A DNA stretch of 51,308 nucleotides from Dehalococcoidia bacterium (GCA_011174795.1 DUEY01000016.1:1-51308), one strand, 5' to 3'; numbered from the stretch's first letter, positions 8,477-18,077 are shown. Numbers and translations: made by a program. Notes: generated by a model not told the origin, from the sequence alone.

Positions 8477-9784
8477 ATGGTGGAAGAAGAAAAGGAAATA
8501 CTGGGTCACAAGTTCAAGATGGTCGACAGGGGACTTGATGAGAGCGAGGTATACTCCTTCGTCGAGAGCCTGACGAATCAGTATGGCAACTTTAACGAGA
8601 AGCTTCAGCAAATCGATGCGGTGGTCGCCAAGCTCACAGAGCAGTTTGGCGACATTTCGAGAAAGCTGGATAAAGTGGATTTCTCCGGCCGAACGAACGG
8701 ACATACGGCGGAGGTCAATGGTAATAAGCCGAGCAGCCAGGATTTTGTTAGCACAAACGGTCACCGTGCCGAGGTTGACGGCGAAATGGAATATCTGAGT
8801 TCTCTGGCGAAGTTTGCCGAGAGAACTATAGTTGAGGCTGCTAAGCGGGCAAAGAGTATTGAGTGGGAAATAGAGACAAAGGCCAGAGCCAGGGCAGAGG
8901 AAATTATCGGGCGAGCTAAAGAGCAGGCCGGAGCAGGGGGTGGTGCGGCCGGTGCCGGTCTTGAGGCGGGTGCGAGGGAAAGAGCGGAGGAGATAATAGC
9001 GGCTGCACAACGTAAGGCTCAGGATATTATCAGAGTTGCCGAGTCTCAAGCCGGGGCAGCCGCATCATCCGCAGAGGCTGAGGAAATTCTTTCTGTGGCG
9101 AAGAAGAAGGCGGAGAAGAGCGCCAAGATAGCCCAGAAGGAAATTGAACAACTGATGTCCTCAGCGAAGAACAAAAAGCTGGGGGAGGATGAGGTAAGGG
9201 AGGCGTTTGAGAAGATACAGGGGAATCTCCAGTCGCTCGCTGAGGTCTTTGAGCAATCAGCGGAAGCTGCAACCGAGGAGAGGGTCGAAGCCCCTGAACC
9301 TGTTGAAGATAAAGTGGCTCCGGTAGAGGAAGAAGCGGTCGAGGAAGAGGCACCTGTCGAGGAGAAAGAGCCCGTCGAGGACGTAGTAGAGGAAGCTGAA
9401 GAGATCAAGCAGGAGGAGCCCCCTGAGGCTGTAGCTGAAGAGCCGCAGGAGCAGCCTCCAAAGAAGGCGAAGGGCGGAGCGGCTGGCACTGAATCATTCG
9501 AGGGTACTGTTGAATTGATACTGCCGCCTCCCGTAGGTTTGGATAGAATGCTGCAGCTGCATAAGAGTTTGAAACATACTCCTAATATAGATGTCTTGAA
9601 TCTGGGTGGCTCGGTGGATAAGGGTATAACGATCCGGGTGCTTCTGGAGACCCCGATACCGCTGCTGAAGGTAATTGCTGAGCTGCCGGAGATAAAGGAA
9701 GCCAGGGAAGAGGTGCCTGAGGGTGGTAAGGAGGCTGGTGGTGACGAGGCTTCCATGAGAAGAGTTCTCATAACCACCTGGTAA
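8477..9784 (+). CDS. DivIVA-like N-motif / coiled-coil protein with conserved C-terminal alpha-beta domain (paralog B)
   Basis: HKFKMVDRGLDESEVYSFVESLTNQY motif, long Ala/Glu/Lys coiled coil, very acidic linker, C-terminal EGTVELILPPPVGLDRMLQLHKSLKHTPNIDVLNLGGSVDKGITIRVLLETPIPLLKVIAELPEIKEA; aligns by eye to 7130..8191. Confidence 0.8.
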   Translation: MVEEEKEILGHKFKMVDRGLDESEVYSFVESLTNQYGNFNEKLQQIDAVVAKLTEQFGDISRKLDKVDFSGRTNGHTAEVNGNKPSSQDFVSTNGHRAEVDGEMEYLSSLAKFAERTIVEAAKRAKSIEWEIETKARARAEEIIGRAKEQAGAGGGAAGAGLEAGARERAEEIIAAAQRKAQDIIRVAESQAGAAASSAEAEEILSVAKKKAEKSAKIAQKEIEQLMSSAKNKKLGEDEVREAFEKIQGNLQSLAEVFEQSAEAATEERVEAPEPVEDKVAPVEEEAVEEEAPVEEKEPVEDVVEEAEEIKQEEPPEAVAEEPQEQPPKKAKGGAAGTESFEGTVELILPPPVGLDRMLQLHKSLKHTPNIDVLNLGGSVDKGITIRVLLETPIPLLKVIAELPEIKEAREEVPEGGKEAGGDEASMRRVLITTW

Positions 9785-9797
9785 AGAAGCCAGGTTC

Positions 9798-10643
9798 TTA
9801 GATATCGGCGCCCCCTCGCTCGATAGCCACGATGTTTTTAAACCTCTTTTGTTCTAAGTTGTGCTGCCATGGCGTTATCTGGGGTATGTTCGGCTTAATA
9901 AGCCTCTCCCTGAGAATTGTTGCCCGACCGTGAGCAGTCTCAGAGTTGCTAAGCGCCTCTCGAAACCTTTGCTGTGTTTCAGGCGGGGCATTGACTATTA
10001 CCCTTGCTAACACTGTTTTCTGGTTTGAGGTTAGGTCTACCAGCCTGGCGATTAGGTTCTCTTTGGGTTCTTCTGCCCGGTTCAGGATGGTGATAGCATG
10101 GTTTGTTTCATCTTGCAGCGCTCCCAGCACGTATACGGGGATATGGCGTTTCCGCTCGTTTAGTAGATTAATCTCCTCGATCCTGCGCTCGGCGAGCTTC
10201 ATGTGGAGGTTGGCCTTGGCGTCGTCTCCGAAGGTGAAAAAGGCTTGCACTTTCTCGGCAGCTGTTTTCAAGGGGTAAAGCGTGTCACCGGGAAGGCTGC
10301 TCGTAGATGCCGTTACTATACTCCCGCTGGCGATGAGAAGAACCAGGGCTAAGGAGAAGGCTACCGCCCACCGCCTCTGCCAGTGCCAGGACGGCAAGCG
10401 CCGCTTCTCCTCAATCTCTTCTTTCGTTGCTATTGTTGATAAAAGACGTGCCTTGGCTGCTTGCTTAAATGCAGGACGAGGCTTAACGGAGAAGATGTCA
10501 CTGGCGGAAAGAGCTGCTCTGAGTAGAGGCTCGAGCTCTTCACTGAGCGTGGGATAGCTTTCCAGGCATTTCTCGACTGTTTCACCCTTGAAGATGATGC
10601 GCTCGAGGCATATATCGAGAATGTCATTAAATTTTTTATTCAT
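9798..10643 (-). CDS. DUF5667 domain-containing membrane protein, likely partner of the adjacent ECF sigma factor
   Basis: Central TM, SLPGDTLYPLKTAAEKVQAFFTFGDDAKANLHMKLAERRIEE typical of DUF5667; 8-bp overlap with the sigma factor gene. Confidence 0.8.
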   Translation of the reverse strand: MNKKFNDILDICLERIIFKGETVEKCLESYPTLSEELEPLLRAALSASDIFSVKPRPAFKQAAKARLLSTIATKEEIEEKRRLPSWHWQRRWAVAFSLALVLLIASGSIVTASTSSLPGDTLYPLKTAAEKVQAFFTFGDDAKANLHMKLAERRIEEINLLNERKRHIPVYVLGALQDETNHAITILNRAEEPKENLIARLVDLTSNQKTVLARVIVNAPPETQQRFREALSNSETAHGRATILRERLIKPNIPQITPWQHNLEQKRFKNIVAIERGGADI

Positions 10644-11262
10644 GGTTGCTCCAGCCGGAGAACTTTTTACGCAGTGCCACCAGGGCGCTGTGCTGCATGA
10701 CCTTCACCGCCCCTTGACTCTTGCCGAGCACCTTTGCTGTCTCTGCTATGGACAACCCGGCGGCAAAGCGCAGCTCAATAACTTCTCGCTGCGCCTTGGT
10801 TAGCTGCTCAACTGCCTGGATTAACTGCTGAATATCCGATTTCAATTCTGCCTTTTCCGCTGGGTCGACGGTTTCTCTCAGAGGCTGACTGTCCAGAGGT
10901 AATGTCCTCCTGGACTTATCGGTCCGCCAGTAATCTATAACAAGGTTTCGTGCGATGCGGAACAGCCAGGACGAAATGGGTGCTCCGCGCCATTTGAAGG
11001 AGGGGCCGGACTCAAGTGCCTTAAGAAATACCTGTTCGGTCAAGTCCTCCGCCTCCGTCTGGTTCTGTACCCTGAGGACTATATAACGGTAGACTTTGGC
11101 ACAATATTGTTCATAAAGCCAAGCCCATGCTTCGGGGTCCCGCCTTTTCAATCTCTGGGCCAGGGCTTTTTCGTCCTGCACCTGCGGCTTCTCCCCTGGT
11201 TTCGTTAACTGCAAGTATAAACCAGGGGAGGAGTGCAGGTAAACCATAGCTGGATAAGACAT
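10636..11262 (-). CDS. ECF RNA polymerase sigma factor (sigma-70 family)
   Basis: Region 2 (FLKALES...WLFRIARNLVIDYWR) and region 4 (LTKAQREVIELRFAAGLSIAETAKVLGKSQGAVKVMQHSALVALRK). True start is probably downstream of the first Met. Confidence 0.92.
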   Translation of the reverse strand: MSYPAMVYLHSSPGLYLQLTKPGEKPQVQDEKALAQRLKRRDPEAWAWLYEQYCAKVYRYIVLRVQNQTEAEDLTEQVFLKALESGPSFKWRGAPISSWLFRIARNLVIDYWRTDKSRRTLPLDSQPLRETVDPAEKAELKSDIQQLIQAVEQLTKAQREVIELRFAAGLSIAETAKVLGKSQGAVKVMQHSALVALRKKFSGWSNHE

Positions 11263-11280
11263 CGACCTTGGCTCCAGCCT

Positions 11281-12213
11281 TTATTTCCAGGGAAGCAAGA
11301 CGCCGATGCGCTCTCCGAAGCGATGCTGTTGGAAAGGTTTTACTTCCAGGGGGCGCTCCTGCCACAGATTCCCAAGCCGCTGCCTGAGCTGGGGTAGCAT
11401 CTCTTGGATTGCAGGTGATTCGCTTGATACAATCGCGATCAACCTGGTACCCGGCACGTATTTATCCTTGGTTGCCACCAGGAGGTACTTGCCCGGCTCT
11501 GTAAAGACATGCTTCAGTTCCCCGTTGCCGTCGGTCAGGCCCAGGTAGGAGCTATAGCTATTCAGCTCATTCATCAGACTTGTCAGGTCTCCTGTAGCTG
11601 CTTCAGTAAATGCTTTCCCTAGTCCCTGACTGTATGCTGACGATAGGTCACAACCGTAACCGGGACACAGCGGTAGCGTGATGGCCCATACCTTGGCTTC
11701 GGACGCTGGTTCCTGGTTCAACCTGTTCTGGATAACCTGTATGGTAACGGTCTCGTTGGCATCCGCTCGCAGCGGTGCTCTGATGGTGAGTTTGCCGAGT
11801 ATATCAGGCTTCACGCTTAGATACGCCAGACCGGGGCCATATCCTTCGTATGTCGCGATGATCATGAACCTCCCCGGCATGCTGAAAGTGCAGGATACGG
11901 TACCGTCACCGAGGCTCTTGCCCAGAAACAGGCAGGAGTAGCCCGCTGCTGAGAACAAGCTGTTTCTGACGGTAGCGGGGTGACCCAGAGCCCATACACT
12001 TGCCCCTTCTACAGCCGCACCGCTTTCCCGCTCCGTCACGGTAATCGTTACCAGTTCGCCAACTTTGACATCCCGGGGCACTTTAACTGCCAGAACTGAA
12101 ATCTCTGGCTGCACAACGTCGGTATCCTCTTGGGCCGCAGCCACGGTGACGCTGGAGAGAGCTATTAATATCGCCAGCATTACCGCTCCCGTCTTCAATA
12201 ACGCCCTTGTCAT
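11281..12213 (-). CDS. Secreted protein with Ig-like/carboxypeptidase-regulatory-like repeats
   Basis: Internal start MTRALLKTGAVMLAILIALSSVTVAAAQ gives a signal peptide; two similar beta domains (VKVGELVTITVTERESGAAVEGASVWA..., RADANETVTIQVIQNRLNQEPASEAKVWA...). ORF-track start at 12285 is longer. Confidence 0.7.
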   Translation of the reverse strand: MTRALLKTGAVMLAILIALSSVTVAAAQEDTDVVQPEISVLAVKVPRDVKVGELVTITVTERESGAAVEGASVWALGHPATVRNSLFSAAGYSCLFLGKSLGDGTVSCTFSMPGRFMIIATYEGYGPGLAYLSVKPDILGKLTIRAPLRADANETVTIQVIQNRLNQEPASEAKVWAITLPLCPGYGCDLSSAYSQGLGKAFTEAATGDLTSLMNELNSYSSYLGLTDGNGELKHVFTEPGKYLLVATKDKYVPGTRLIAIVSSESPAIQEMLPQLRQRLGNLWQERPLEVKPFQQHRFGERIGVLLPWK

Positions 12214-12349
12214 TTTCTCTGCCCTCCTTGCCTTGAATTTTGGTTTCTGTTTATTAAAACGATGAAAGGGGGAAAAGGTTAGCACCGCAGGGATAAATCA
12301 ACGGAATTTATAGGGCAGAGAGCAGCGATATGTCAAAGGTCGAGAGCGA

Positions 12350-12378
12350 TTGACGGTGCTGGGGGGCGGTGTTATGAT
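12350..12378 (+). promoter_or_regulatory. Sigma70 promoter for the tRNA gene (TTGACG-N17-TATGAT)
   Basis: TTGACG gtgctggggggcggtgt TATGAT, ending 8 bp before the tRNA 5' end. Confidence 0.7.
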
Positions 12379-12386
12379 TAATTCGT

Positions 12387-12462
12387 GGCAGCGTAGCTCA
12401 GAGGCCAGAGCAGGGGACTCATAAGCCCATGGTCGCAGGTTCGAATCCTGCCGCTGCCACCA
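12387..12462 (+). tRNA. tRNA with CAT anticodon (probably elongator tRNA-Met), CCA encoded
   Basis: GGCAGCG/CGCTGCC acceptor stem, GCTC/GAGC D-stem, CTCATAA anticodon loop, GCAGG-TTCGAAT-CCTGC T-arm, A-CCA 3' end. Confidence 0.93.
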
Positions 12463-12729
12463 AGTCTGCACACTCCCCAGTCATCGAGCTATGTTTGTAC
12501 CTCTTTGTGCGTGCCTGGAAATCTTTTTTACACCAGACTTGTATTGCGGACTGATGGACTGTATCAGAGGCAATAAACACGTACATTGTTATGAGGAAGT
12601 CCGATTAATTAATGGGCATCACGGACTGCGGACTCCTGATGGAGGGGCTTTGGCATGGCGTATGGGAATAACCTCCGCTATTTAAAATGATTGCGACATA
12701 TGCTAAAATCAGTGCCATAAAGCTGGGTC

Positions 12730-15700
12730 ATGGTTTATTCGTTAGGTCTGGATATCGGCTCCGTCACCGTCAAGGTAGCGCTGGTTGCTGAGGACGGCAG
12801 GGCGGTCTATCTGGATGCTGAGAAAATCACCGCCAGCCCCAAAGCAGCGGTCGCCTCGCTGCTGTCGAGGCTCTCCGAGAAGTTTAACCTCAGTGAAATC
12901 ACGACAGCGGGCGTATCCGGCTCAGGCAGTATTACTATACCGAAGGAGCTGGACTGGGCTGAATACAGCAGCTCGCTGTCGATTGCCTCAGGGCTGCTGC
13001 ACTCCCATCCCGATGCGAAGACGATTGTACAGATTGGTGGCCAGAGCTCTTTCGTCATAGCGCTCGTGGATGGGCTTAAGAAACCGTGGCATGTAGTTTC
13101 AAACCCGCTCTGTGCCGCAGGCACCGGCAGGTTTCTTGAGCAGCAGGCATACCGTATTGGAATTAGCTTGGAAGATTTCGCCCGACTGGCGCTGGAGTGT
13201 GAAGGAAGCCCGCCTCGAATCGCCGCCAGGTGCAGTGTTTTCGCCAAGACCGACCTCATCCACCTGCAGCAAAAGGGTGTACCGATGTCGGCTATGCTCT
13301 ACGCCCTCTGTGAGAGTATAGCGAGGATGGTTGCCTCCCTGAAAAAGGGCGAATTTGAGGAGCCAATCTACTTCGTCGGCGGTGTTGCTGCCAACAGTGC
13401 GATTCTCAGGGCGCTCAATGAAACGCTCTCTGCCCGAAACGGCTCACCTGTTGACGTTATCATCCCTGAAAACTATCTCTATATCGAGGCTGTGGGTTCT
13501 GCTTTAATCTCCAGAGAATCAGGCAAGGTTTCGAAGGTGATTGTTCCAACGGAGGAGGATAGCAAGCAGCGATATTTTGTGATGCCCAAGTTGGAAAAGG
13601 TAATACAGCATGATGGCTGGGTAGCGCCGAAGATAGAGGGGCCATTTACCGGATATCTGGGGGTGGATATCGGCTCAACCAGTACAAAGGCAGTCATAGT
13701 TGATGAGTCAGGTACTGATGTTCTCGCCAAGAATTACCTTATGACAGCGGGAAGGCCCGTTGAGGCGATAAAGGAAGTCTTTCGCAATTTACTCAAAGAT
13801 GTCGGCGATAATGCCAGAATAGCGGGGGTGGGAGTTACCGGTTCAGGGAGATACCTTGTGGGCAGCTTTATCGGAGCAGACCTCATAAGGAACGAAATTA
13901 CTGCTCAGACGAGGGCGGCAATGGAGCTGGATCCCGAAGCGGACATTATTGAGATAGGAGGGCAGGACTCGAAGCTTGTCATCAAGAGAAACGGCGTTGT
14001 CGTTGATTATCAGATGAACAAGGCATGCGCGGCCGGAACAGGCAGCTTCATAGATGAGCTTGCCGAGCAGCTTGGCATACGTGTTCAAAACGGGGAGTTC
14101 GCCAATCTAGCGTTTGAAGCAGATCATACTATTGACCTCGGGTCGAGATGCGCTGCTTTCATGGGACAGGCAGTTGCCTCAGCTCAGCAGGAAGGTTTGC
14201 CGCTGGAGGTGATAACCGCCAGCCTTGCAAACTCTATTACGGCGAATTATCTCTCGAATATACTGGGGACGAGGAAATTAGGGGAAAGAGTTATATTGAC
14301 CGGAGCAGTATTTTACAATGATGCCGTTGTATCGGCGTTTAAGAGAGCGCTCGGCGAGAAGGAAATAATAGTACCTGAGCATAAAGAGGTGAGCGGGGCG
14401 ATAGGAGCCGCGCTCCTGGCCAGGGATGAAGCTGGTGGCAAGTCCTCCATGTTCAAAGGATTTCAAAGAGTAATCGATAGCGAATACAAGGTTTCCACCT
14501 TTACCTGCAAGCGGTGCGATAATAACTGCACTATAAGCAGGCTGGAGATACCCGGAGAGAGCCCCACGTTCTACGGCAGCAGGTGCGACCTCTTCGACAG
14601 CACGATAAGCCGTGAGAGGATGGAGACCGCTTTCGATGAACGTGAGAGGCTGCTGTTTAAGGATTACAGAGAGGGCGAAGGAACGGGGCCTACTGTGGGG
14701 ATTCCCAGAGCCTTGATGGTGTACGATTATGCCCCGTTACTTATCGGCTTCCTGAACGCGCTTGACGTAAAGGTTGTTTTATCCAGTAAAACCAACAACC
14801 AGATAATGCATAAGGCTGTCGAGTTGAGCTATTCCGATAGCTGTTTCCCTATCAAGCTGCTCCATGGACATGCAGCCAACCTTGCTAATGTAGACTACAT
14901 TCTGTACCCCTGCGTCATACGAATGGGGCTTAAGGAGGGTGACGAGAATCAAAAATATGCCTGCCCCTTGGTACAGGCATCGCCGTTTATTATCCGGCAG
15001 GCTCTTGATATCAGGAAGCGTCTCCTTATTCCGATAATTGACTTCAGCGGGGGCGACGATGAGGCGATAGATAATCTGGCAAACGTTGCGGTGGAGATGG
15101 GCTTCAGCAGGAAGCAGGGCAAGGAGGCTGCACGCTGTGGTATTAAAGCCCTGCGCAGGTTCGAAGCGGCACAGGTTGAGCTTGGGAAGAAGATAATGGC
15201 GCAGTTGCACCAAAGCGACCAGTTGGGTGTTGTTCTTTTTGCCAGGTCGTATATGTCACAGGATTCTGGGGCTAATCTGGGAATAGCCGAGAAGCTTGCT
15301 CAATTGGGCGTCGTGCCGATACCTCTCGACTTTTTACCGATTTCCTCGGTTAATATAGGTGAGTACTCAGACCGTCCGTACTGGTTTAACGAGAGCAAGC
15401 ACATAGCCGGTGCTGCCATAACTTTCAACGATTCGCAACTCTACGGGCTGGTTCTGACGAACTTCGGCTGCGGGCCGAACTCGTTTGTACTCAATATTGT
15501 CGAGGATATCATGGGCGACAAGCCGCTGGGCCAGTTGGAGATTGACGAGCATGCTGCTGAAGCCGGTATCGTTACCCGCCTTGAGGCATTCGTGGATACC
15601 ATCAGGGGATTCGCCTCCAGCAAAGCGAGGGAATCACTGCGTCGAGATGTGGATATACGACGGTTTGCATACACACGGTTCAATGAGAGCGAGATCGTGC

Positions 15701-16890
15701 TCCTGCCGAGCATGTGCAATCATGCAGAGGCGCTGGGTGCGGCGATGCGGGCATATGGCGTTGATGCAGTGGTACTTCCTGAGGCTGATAAGAGGAATCT
15801 CCTCTATAGCAGCAGGGTAACATCGGGCAAGGAGTGCTTGCCGTACCGGGTTACTCTGGGCGGTTTTATGAGGTATCTCTACGAGGAAAGGGACAGTACA
15901 GTCGACCTCCAGGATGTTGAGGGATTTATGGCTGGTGCGTACGGTCCGTGCCGCTTCGGTAAGTATGCAGTGGAGCAAATAAGGATACTTCGGGAGTTGG
16001 GCTTTGATTTCCCGATACGAACCACTGTTTCCAATAATGGCTATCACGATTGGAACCTCGGTCCTGGATTTGAGCGTCTGGCCTGGAGGGGCATCGTTGC
16101 CGTTGACTATCTGGAGAAGCTGCTCTGGCGCACACGCCCTTACGAGAAGACTGAGGGGGCGGCTGAGGCGCTCTTCGGGGAGTACCTGGCGAGGATAGCT
16201 AAACTTACTCGTAAGAGGGAGAGGCTCAACGAGGTCTTACATGAAGCGACTGATAGATTTAAGTCGTTAGTAGACCACACCGAGCCAAGGCGACCGCTGG
16301 TGGGGATAAACGGCGAGGTCTTTTTACGGTCTAACAGGTTCAGCAATTGCGACCTGGTTAAGGAGTGTGAGAAGGTGGGATTAGAGGTCATCGTCTCACC
16401 GCTCGGTGAATGGTTTAAGTATATAACACACAGGAATATCGAGGATGGCTTCAAGGACAGGAACCTCAGGAGAATTGTAACCGGGTACATTCGAAAATTC
16501 CTGCTGGATAAAGACGAGAATTCTCTGGCTGTGACTTTTAAGGGGGATGATTTCATTCAAGCTGTAGAGCCTACTGCCAGGGAGCTACTGCATTTATCAG
16601 GGCAGTACCTGTCTCCGAGATGTGGCAGCGAGGCTGTTCTTAGTATAGGAGCAGGCGTTGAATGGCTGGAGGACCCGAGATTTGAAGGTGTTATCTCTGT
16701 GATGCCGCATGGCTGCATGCCCGGTGGTATTGTGGCTGCAATGTCGGAGGAACTCAGCGCGAAGTATCATAAGCCGTGGATCAGTCTCACCTACGACGGC
16801 ATCATGGAGACCAATAACCTTGTAAAAATTAGCAATTTCGCTGAGGTTATCAGATACTGCAGCAAGGATAAACTGCGTTCAGCAACTTAA
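12730..16890 (+). CDS. Acyl-CoA dehydratase activase fusion: two BadF/BadG/BcrA/BcrD ATPase domains + DUF2229 + dehydratase-like C-terminus
   Basis: Two ASKHA phosphate motifs (LGLDIGSVTVKVALV; LGVDIGSTSTKAVIV), NKACAAGTGSFIDE, then VGIPRALMVYDYAPLLIGFLNALDVKVVLSSKTN...SCFPIKLLHGH (DUF2229). Confidence 0.9.
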   Translation: MVYSLGLDIGSVTVKVALVAEDGRAVYLDAEKITASPKAAVASLLSRLSEKFNLSEITTAGVSGSGSITIPKELDWAEYSSSLSIASGLLHSHPDAKTIVQIGGQSSFVIALVDGLKKPWHVVSNPLCAAGTGRFLEQQAYRIGISLEDFARLALECEGSPPRIAARCSVFAKTDLIHLQQKGVPMSAMLYALCESIARMVASLKKGEFEEPIYFVGGVAANSAILRALNETLSARNGSPVDVIIPENYLYIEAVGSALISRESGKVSKVIVPTEEDSKQRYFVMPKLEKVIQHDGWVAPKIEGPFTGYLGVDIGSTSTKAVIVDESGTDVLAKNYLMTAGRPVEAIKEVFRNLLKDVGDNARIAGVGVTGSGRYLVGSFIGADLIRNEITAQTRAAMELDPEADIIEIGGQDSKLVIKRNGVVVDYQMNKACAAGTGSFIDELAEQLGIRVQNGEFANLAFEADHTIDLGSRCAAFMGQAVASAQQEGLPLEVITASLANSITANYLSNILGTRKLGERVILTGAVFYNDAVVSAFKRALGEKEIIVPEHKEVSGAIGAALLARDEAGGKSSMFKGFQRVIDSEYKVSTFTCKRCDNNCTISRLEIPGESPTFYGSRCDLFDSTISRERMETAFDERERLLFKDYREGEGTGPTVGIPRALMVYDYAPLLIGFLNALDVKVVLSSKTNNQIMHKAVELSYSDSCFPIKLLHGHAANLANVDYILYPCVIRMGLKEGDENQKYACPLVQASPFIIRQALDIRKRLLIPIIDFSGGDDEAIDNLANVAVEMGFSRKQGKEAARCGIKALRRFEAAQVELGKKIMAQLHQSDQLGVVLFARSYMSQDSGANLGIAEKLAQLGVVPIPLDFLPISSVNIGEYSDRPYWFNESKHIAGAAITFNDSQLYGLVLTNFGCGPNSFVLNIVEDIMGDKPLGQLEIDEHAAEAGIVTRLEAFVDTIRGFASSKARESLRRDVDIRRFAYTRFNESEIVLLPSMCNHAEALGAAMRAYGVDAVVLPEADKRNLLYSSRVTSGKECLPYRVTLGGFMRYLYEERDSTVDLQDVEGFMAGAYGPCRFGKYAVEQIRILRELGFDFPIRTTVSNNGYHDWNLGPGFERLAWRGIVAVDYLEKLLWRTRPYEKTEGAAEALFGEYLARIAKLTRKRERLNEVLHEATDRFKSLVDHTEPRRPLVGINGEVFLRSNRFSNCDLVKECEKVGLEVIVSPLGEWFKYITHRNIEDGFKDRNLRRIVTGYIRKFLLDKDENSLAVTFKGDDFIQAVEPTARELLHLSGQYLSPRCGSEAVLSIGAGVEWLEDPRFEGVISVMPHGCMPGGIVAAMSEELSAKYHKPWISLTYDGIMETNNLVKISNFAEVIRYCSKDKLRSAT

Positions 16891-18077
16891 AGGTGAAGAG
16901 GCTCGACGCAGCCTTTACTTACCATGAATAGCTCCGCTTGTTTCAGGAAATTCGGATCGAAGTAGTCGAGGTCAGTTGCAGTTATCAGCACCTGCTGGTA
17001 TTCGGCAACCGAATGAAGAAGGTGGCTTCTTCGCTGAGCATCCAGTTCCGATAGAACATCATCCAGGAGAAGTATCGGTTGCTCCCCGGTTTTACCGAGC
17101 ATGAATCTGGCCTCAGCGAGCTTTAACGATAGGGCAGCAGTCCTTTGCTGCCCTCTGGAGCCATAAATCCCTAAATCTACGTCATCTGTCGAGAAGCGGA
17201 GCTCGTCGCGGTGTGGCCCTATCAGTGACATCCCTTGGTTGATCTCCTTGACCCTCGCTGTTTGTAGTGCTTGAAAAAACACTGTAGAAATTTCCTCAAG
17301 CCTGGAATCTCCTGCTCCCTTCTTCTTATCGATGCTTCTATGATAAGCAAGGCTTAAGATGCCTTGTCCGCCGCTGAGTTCATCGTGGATGACCTGGGCT
17401 AAACGGGTAAGTTCGGTCACCATGTGTTCCCGCTGGACCGTTATATAAGCCCCTGTTTGTACGAGCTCTTGGTCCCAGTAGAGGAGCTCATCCGGACTTG
17501 CCCTGTTATCGGCTATCAGGCGCAGGAGGCGGTTGCGCTGCCACAGGATACGTTGATATCGCTGCAACTGGCGCAGGTAATGGCGGTCGATCTGGGAGTT
17601 AGTAATGTCAAGATAGCGGCGGCGAAGAGCTGGCTCACCTGCTATGATATTGATGTCCTGGGCGCTGAAAGGGACTACGTTGATTTGGCCGATAAGGTCA
17701 ATGGCACGCTTCGCTGTGCCATTAATCCTGATACGCTTCTGGACGGTTGAGGCTCCGGTTGTGCTCTGCTCTGTAGAGGATGAGTCGTTGGGTTTGCCCA
17801 TGAGGGCGATTTCGAGGCGAAGTTTCTTGCCAGCCCTATGAGCTTCTGCTGCGATTCGACAGACAGGCAATTCCTCTTTGAGGGCGGACCAATTGATGAG
17901 CTCCCTCTCGTTGCTGGCGCGATGTGACCTGCTGGTAGCCAGAATGTAGATTGCTTCGAGCAAATTGCTCTTTCCCTGAGCATTCTCACCTTGGAACACC
18001 ACTAGGTGAGATGGGAGGTCGAGTTCGAGGCTGGTGTAGTTGCGGAAGTTTGCCAGGCTTAAATACGTGAGGACCAA
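16887..18077 (-). CDS. recF: DNA replication and repair protein RecF
   Basis: LANFRNYTSLELDLPSHLVVFQGENAQGKSNLLEAIYILATSRSHR; LIGPHRDEL; SRGQQRTAALSLKLAE; ILLLDDVLSELD. Confidence 0.95.
   Translation of the reverse strand: MVLTYLSLANFRNYTSLELDLPSHLVVFQGENAQGKSNLLEAIYILATSRSHRASNERELINWSALKEELPVCRIAAEAHRAGKKLRLEIALMGKPNDSSSTEQSTTGASTVQKRIRINGTAKRAIDLIGQINVVPFSAQDINIIAGEPALRRRYLDITNSQIDRHYLRQLQRYQRILWQRNRLLRLIADNRASPDELLYWDQELVQTGAYITVQREHMVTELTRLAQVIHDELSGGQGILSLAYHRSIDKKKGAGDSRLEEISTVFFQALQTARVKEINQGMSLIGPHRDELRFSTDDVDLGIYGSRGQQRTAALSLKLAEARFMLGKTGEQPILLLDDVLSELDAQRRSHLLHSVAEYQQVLITATDLDYFDPNFLKQAELFMVSKGCVEPLHL

Noticed and set aside
9046-9777. 243-aa Ser-rich minus ORF antisense to coiled-coil paralog B
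   Set aside because: Ser/Ala/Thr-rich artefact of the reverse complement of Glu/Ala/Lys codons.
12491-12685. 64-aa ORF after the tRNA
   Set aside because: No RBS, no homology recognised, intergenic composition.
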